Of a stretch of 5,786 bases of DNA, positions 5,701 to 5,786 are shown one piece after another; position 1 is the stretch's first letter, and each line of letters opens with the position of its first letter. The notes beneath the pieces are model-generated. The model was not told the origin of the DNA. It did not search any database and was given only the letters and a program-made list of their open reading frames with translations. The position numbers and the translations under genes were made by a program. This DNA is from Candidatus Heimdallarchaeota archaeon (lineage in GTDB: Archaea; Asgardarchaeota; Heimdallarchaeia; JABLTI01): positions 1-5,786 of the forward strand of contig JAUVZH010000200.1 of assembly GCA_030602675.1 (NCBI GenBank), given 5' to 3'.

Positions 5701-5786
5701 TAACTTGGAATGCAACAGATCCTGATCTAGATATCCTTTATTTTACAGTCTACTATTGGAACGGAATTGCTTGGATAGAGTTGGCG
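2775..5786 (+). CDS. Large secreted multidomain surface protein, C-terminus cut by window edge
   Basis: The frame runs 1004 codons from GTG at 2775-2777 and is still open at the right edge; an in-frame stop at 2664-2666 bounds it upstream. GTG is chosen because it opens a clean Sec signal peptide (MRKAFR, then a hydrophobic core at 7-23, possible cleavage after Gly25, no lipobox). A TTG at 2754 is the other option, and the ATG at 2773 runs straight into TGA. After a polar linker come: a beta-rich domain (about 72-245, 'VSSNGWMSF' at 116-124) seen in many secreted proteins; CARDB-like 1 (247-349); Rossmann/GATase1-like A (353-545); CARDB-like 2 (558-666); GATase1-like B (667-857); and 'INPDGGE' Ig-like repeat 1 (859-956), with repeat 2 starting near 960. 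The second pair duplicates the first. About 22 N-X-S/T sequons point to a glycosylated extracellular protein. Adhesion or surface binding is inferred. The membrane anchor and C-terminus lie outside the window. Confidence 0.9.
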   Translation, partial: MRKAFRITIFIGILICMVSPLFIQGSLLSNQFDDASKWNKESILDENLLDSTKDKGIEDSQSINALANFIMDDTAPYSWIDATSGSVLSLSDDSSASVPLPFSFEFYDQPFDTLYVSSNGWMSFTNLNPYQIISGSYPMSDTTFHYSISLYGDDLYPSGDVYAYSDSDKVVIEYLSIDNYGGGEAGTFELVLYRNGDILFQYDCLSIVQSPTVGLNFGPDITYYNNYVGLSSSTDNLAIYFTSYTPDHELSCGLETPVNPEINENVIINTTVFNIGLNTETNVELQLWIDDNLVASQTYPTLNVDEYQTLQFSWTPHSFRTYNVTSYVVPVSNEHNLFNNKVTEFVNALDPNTRIAFIITHGEYSMTSLRTFYEGLGYYVDYVTSIITENILSSYALVFVGESGNIWSSAEVAVMENYIIGGGIFVGVGDSNPADGVLQLGANYGISFTGSGTGYSGISANINTTHPMMEGVDSVYIPSPYNALQLSGEAVQMFRDASDTEIYGASVDIGRGHFAVLADDFYGCIYDADNEIMFTNFLKWRLLFDLKADYLFNNKSSYDVIIDVDAGENTFLVTVNSTNNISALVENLGGYNETYVEIDIYANNSLVNNSIIPEISIGEIAEYQCNWTPAVAGFYEMLISIVPNENESYIYNNNVTFNVLVLNTSKSIGFIRTHGVQQIANLMSFYSNLNYSTHSIFSIATDEILSAFQYVFIGEGGGIYSLEEIQAVDNYIANGGICVCIGNNPAHIARELAFNHDINYTDISLGVNYTTTIIDTTHVLMQDVTSIYLPTASNALQVSGEARAIIWDSTDTGIYGATADVESGHLCILSDDFAEYLHSDNNEVLFNNILIWKERLLVDIINPDGGERLEGEYLVIWTTFNHDDITLNFTLFYWDDVSKGWVLIIENLVNDTSYLWNTSKIADGVFYRLMIIVSDGNISAIDYSAGTFIIDNIPEPPTIDILYPNGGEMLNGSVLLTWNATDPDLDILYFTVYYWNGIAWIELA
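3513..5348 (+). repeat. Tandem protein-level duplication: (CARDB-like + GATase1-like) x 2
   Basis: Within the large surface protein, residues about 247-545 and 558-857 are two copies of the same two-domain unit. The THG motif recurs at 360-362 and 673-675, a spacing of 313 residues. The best block, residues 463-540 against 775-852, aligns by hand without gaps at 36 identities in 78 positions. Shared landmarks include TTH, NALQxSGEA, IYGA, the GHxxxLxDDF core and NExxFxNxLxW. The copies have diverged at the DNA level, so the duplication is old and not an assembly artefact. Confidence 0.85.
5349..5786 (+). repeat. Ig-like 'NP/PNGGE' repeats, copy 2 cut by window edge
   Basis: The start 'VDIINPDGGERLEGEYLVIW' (residues 858-877) recurs as 'IDILYPNGGEMLNGSVLLTW', and the key Pro (863 and 964) is 101 residues apart. 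Both copies continue with a FTLFYWD / FTVYYWN strand. Runs of such repeats form stalks in archaeal and bacterial surface proteins, so further copies probably follow beyond the window. Confidence 0.8.

Overview
The window looks archaeal, and an Asgard-type archaeon is my best guess. The DNA is AT-rich. Short Shine-Dalgarno-like motifs precede some starts, TATA-like boxes lie upstream of others, and one gene uses GTG as its start. The protein content also fits: a two-helix membrane protein with a RING-like zinc module, and a large secreted protein built from CARDB-like, Rossmann/GATase1-like and 'PNGGE' Ig-like modules. This assignment is inference from gene style. No rRNA, tRNA or marker gene is present to confirm it.

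Layout. Positions 1-2539 carry four genes, all on the minus strand. Read in the direction of transcription they are: an 82-residue conserved-looking protein of unknown function (2291-2539), a class C beta-lactamase-fold serine hydrolase (1158-2210), a membrane-anchored zinc-ribbon/RING-like protein (604-1098), and a GNAT acetyltransferase whose C-terminus is cut by the left edge (start codon at 415). The gaps between them are 80, 59 and 188 bp. Each gap has its own promoter-like or dyad element, so a single operon is not assured. A divergent 235-bp control region (2540-2774) separates this cluster from the plus-strand gene.

Positions 2775-5786 are one uninterrupted open frame of 1004 codons that is still open at the right edge. 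It starts at GTG and encodes a Sec signal peptide, a beta-rich N-terminal surface domain, two tandem copies of a roughly 313-residue unit (CARDB-like domain plus Rossmann/GATase1-like domain), and then the first one and a half copies of a 101-residue 'NP/PNGGE' Ig-like repeat. It holds about 22 N-glycosylation sequons, none of them in the first 268 residues. This is very probably a large glycosylated cell-surface protein.

No functional pathway clearly links the genes. The four minus-strand genes look like ordinary accessory or housekeeping enzymes and small proteins. I saw no CRISPR array, insertion sequence, tRNA or rRNA. The most notable points are the duplicated, apparently non-catalytic GATase1-like surface modules, the membrane-anchored RING-like protein, and the palindromic elements packed into the leaders.
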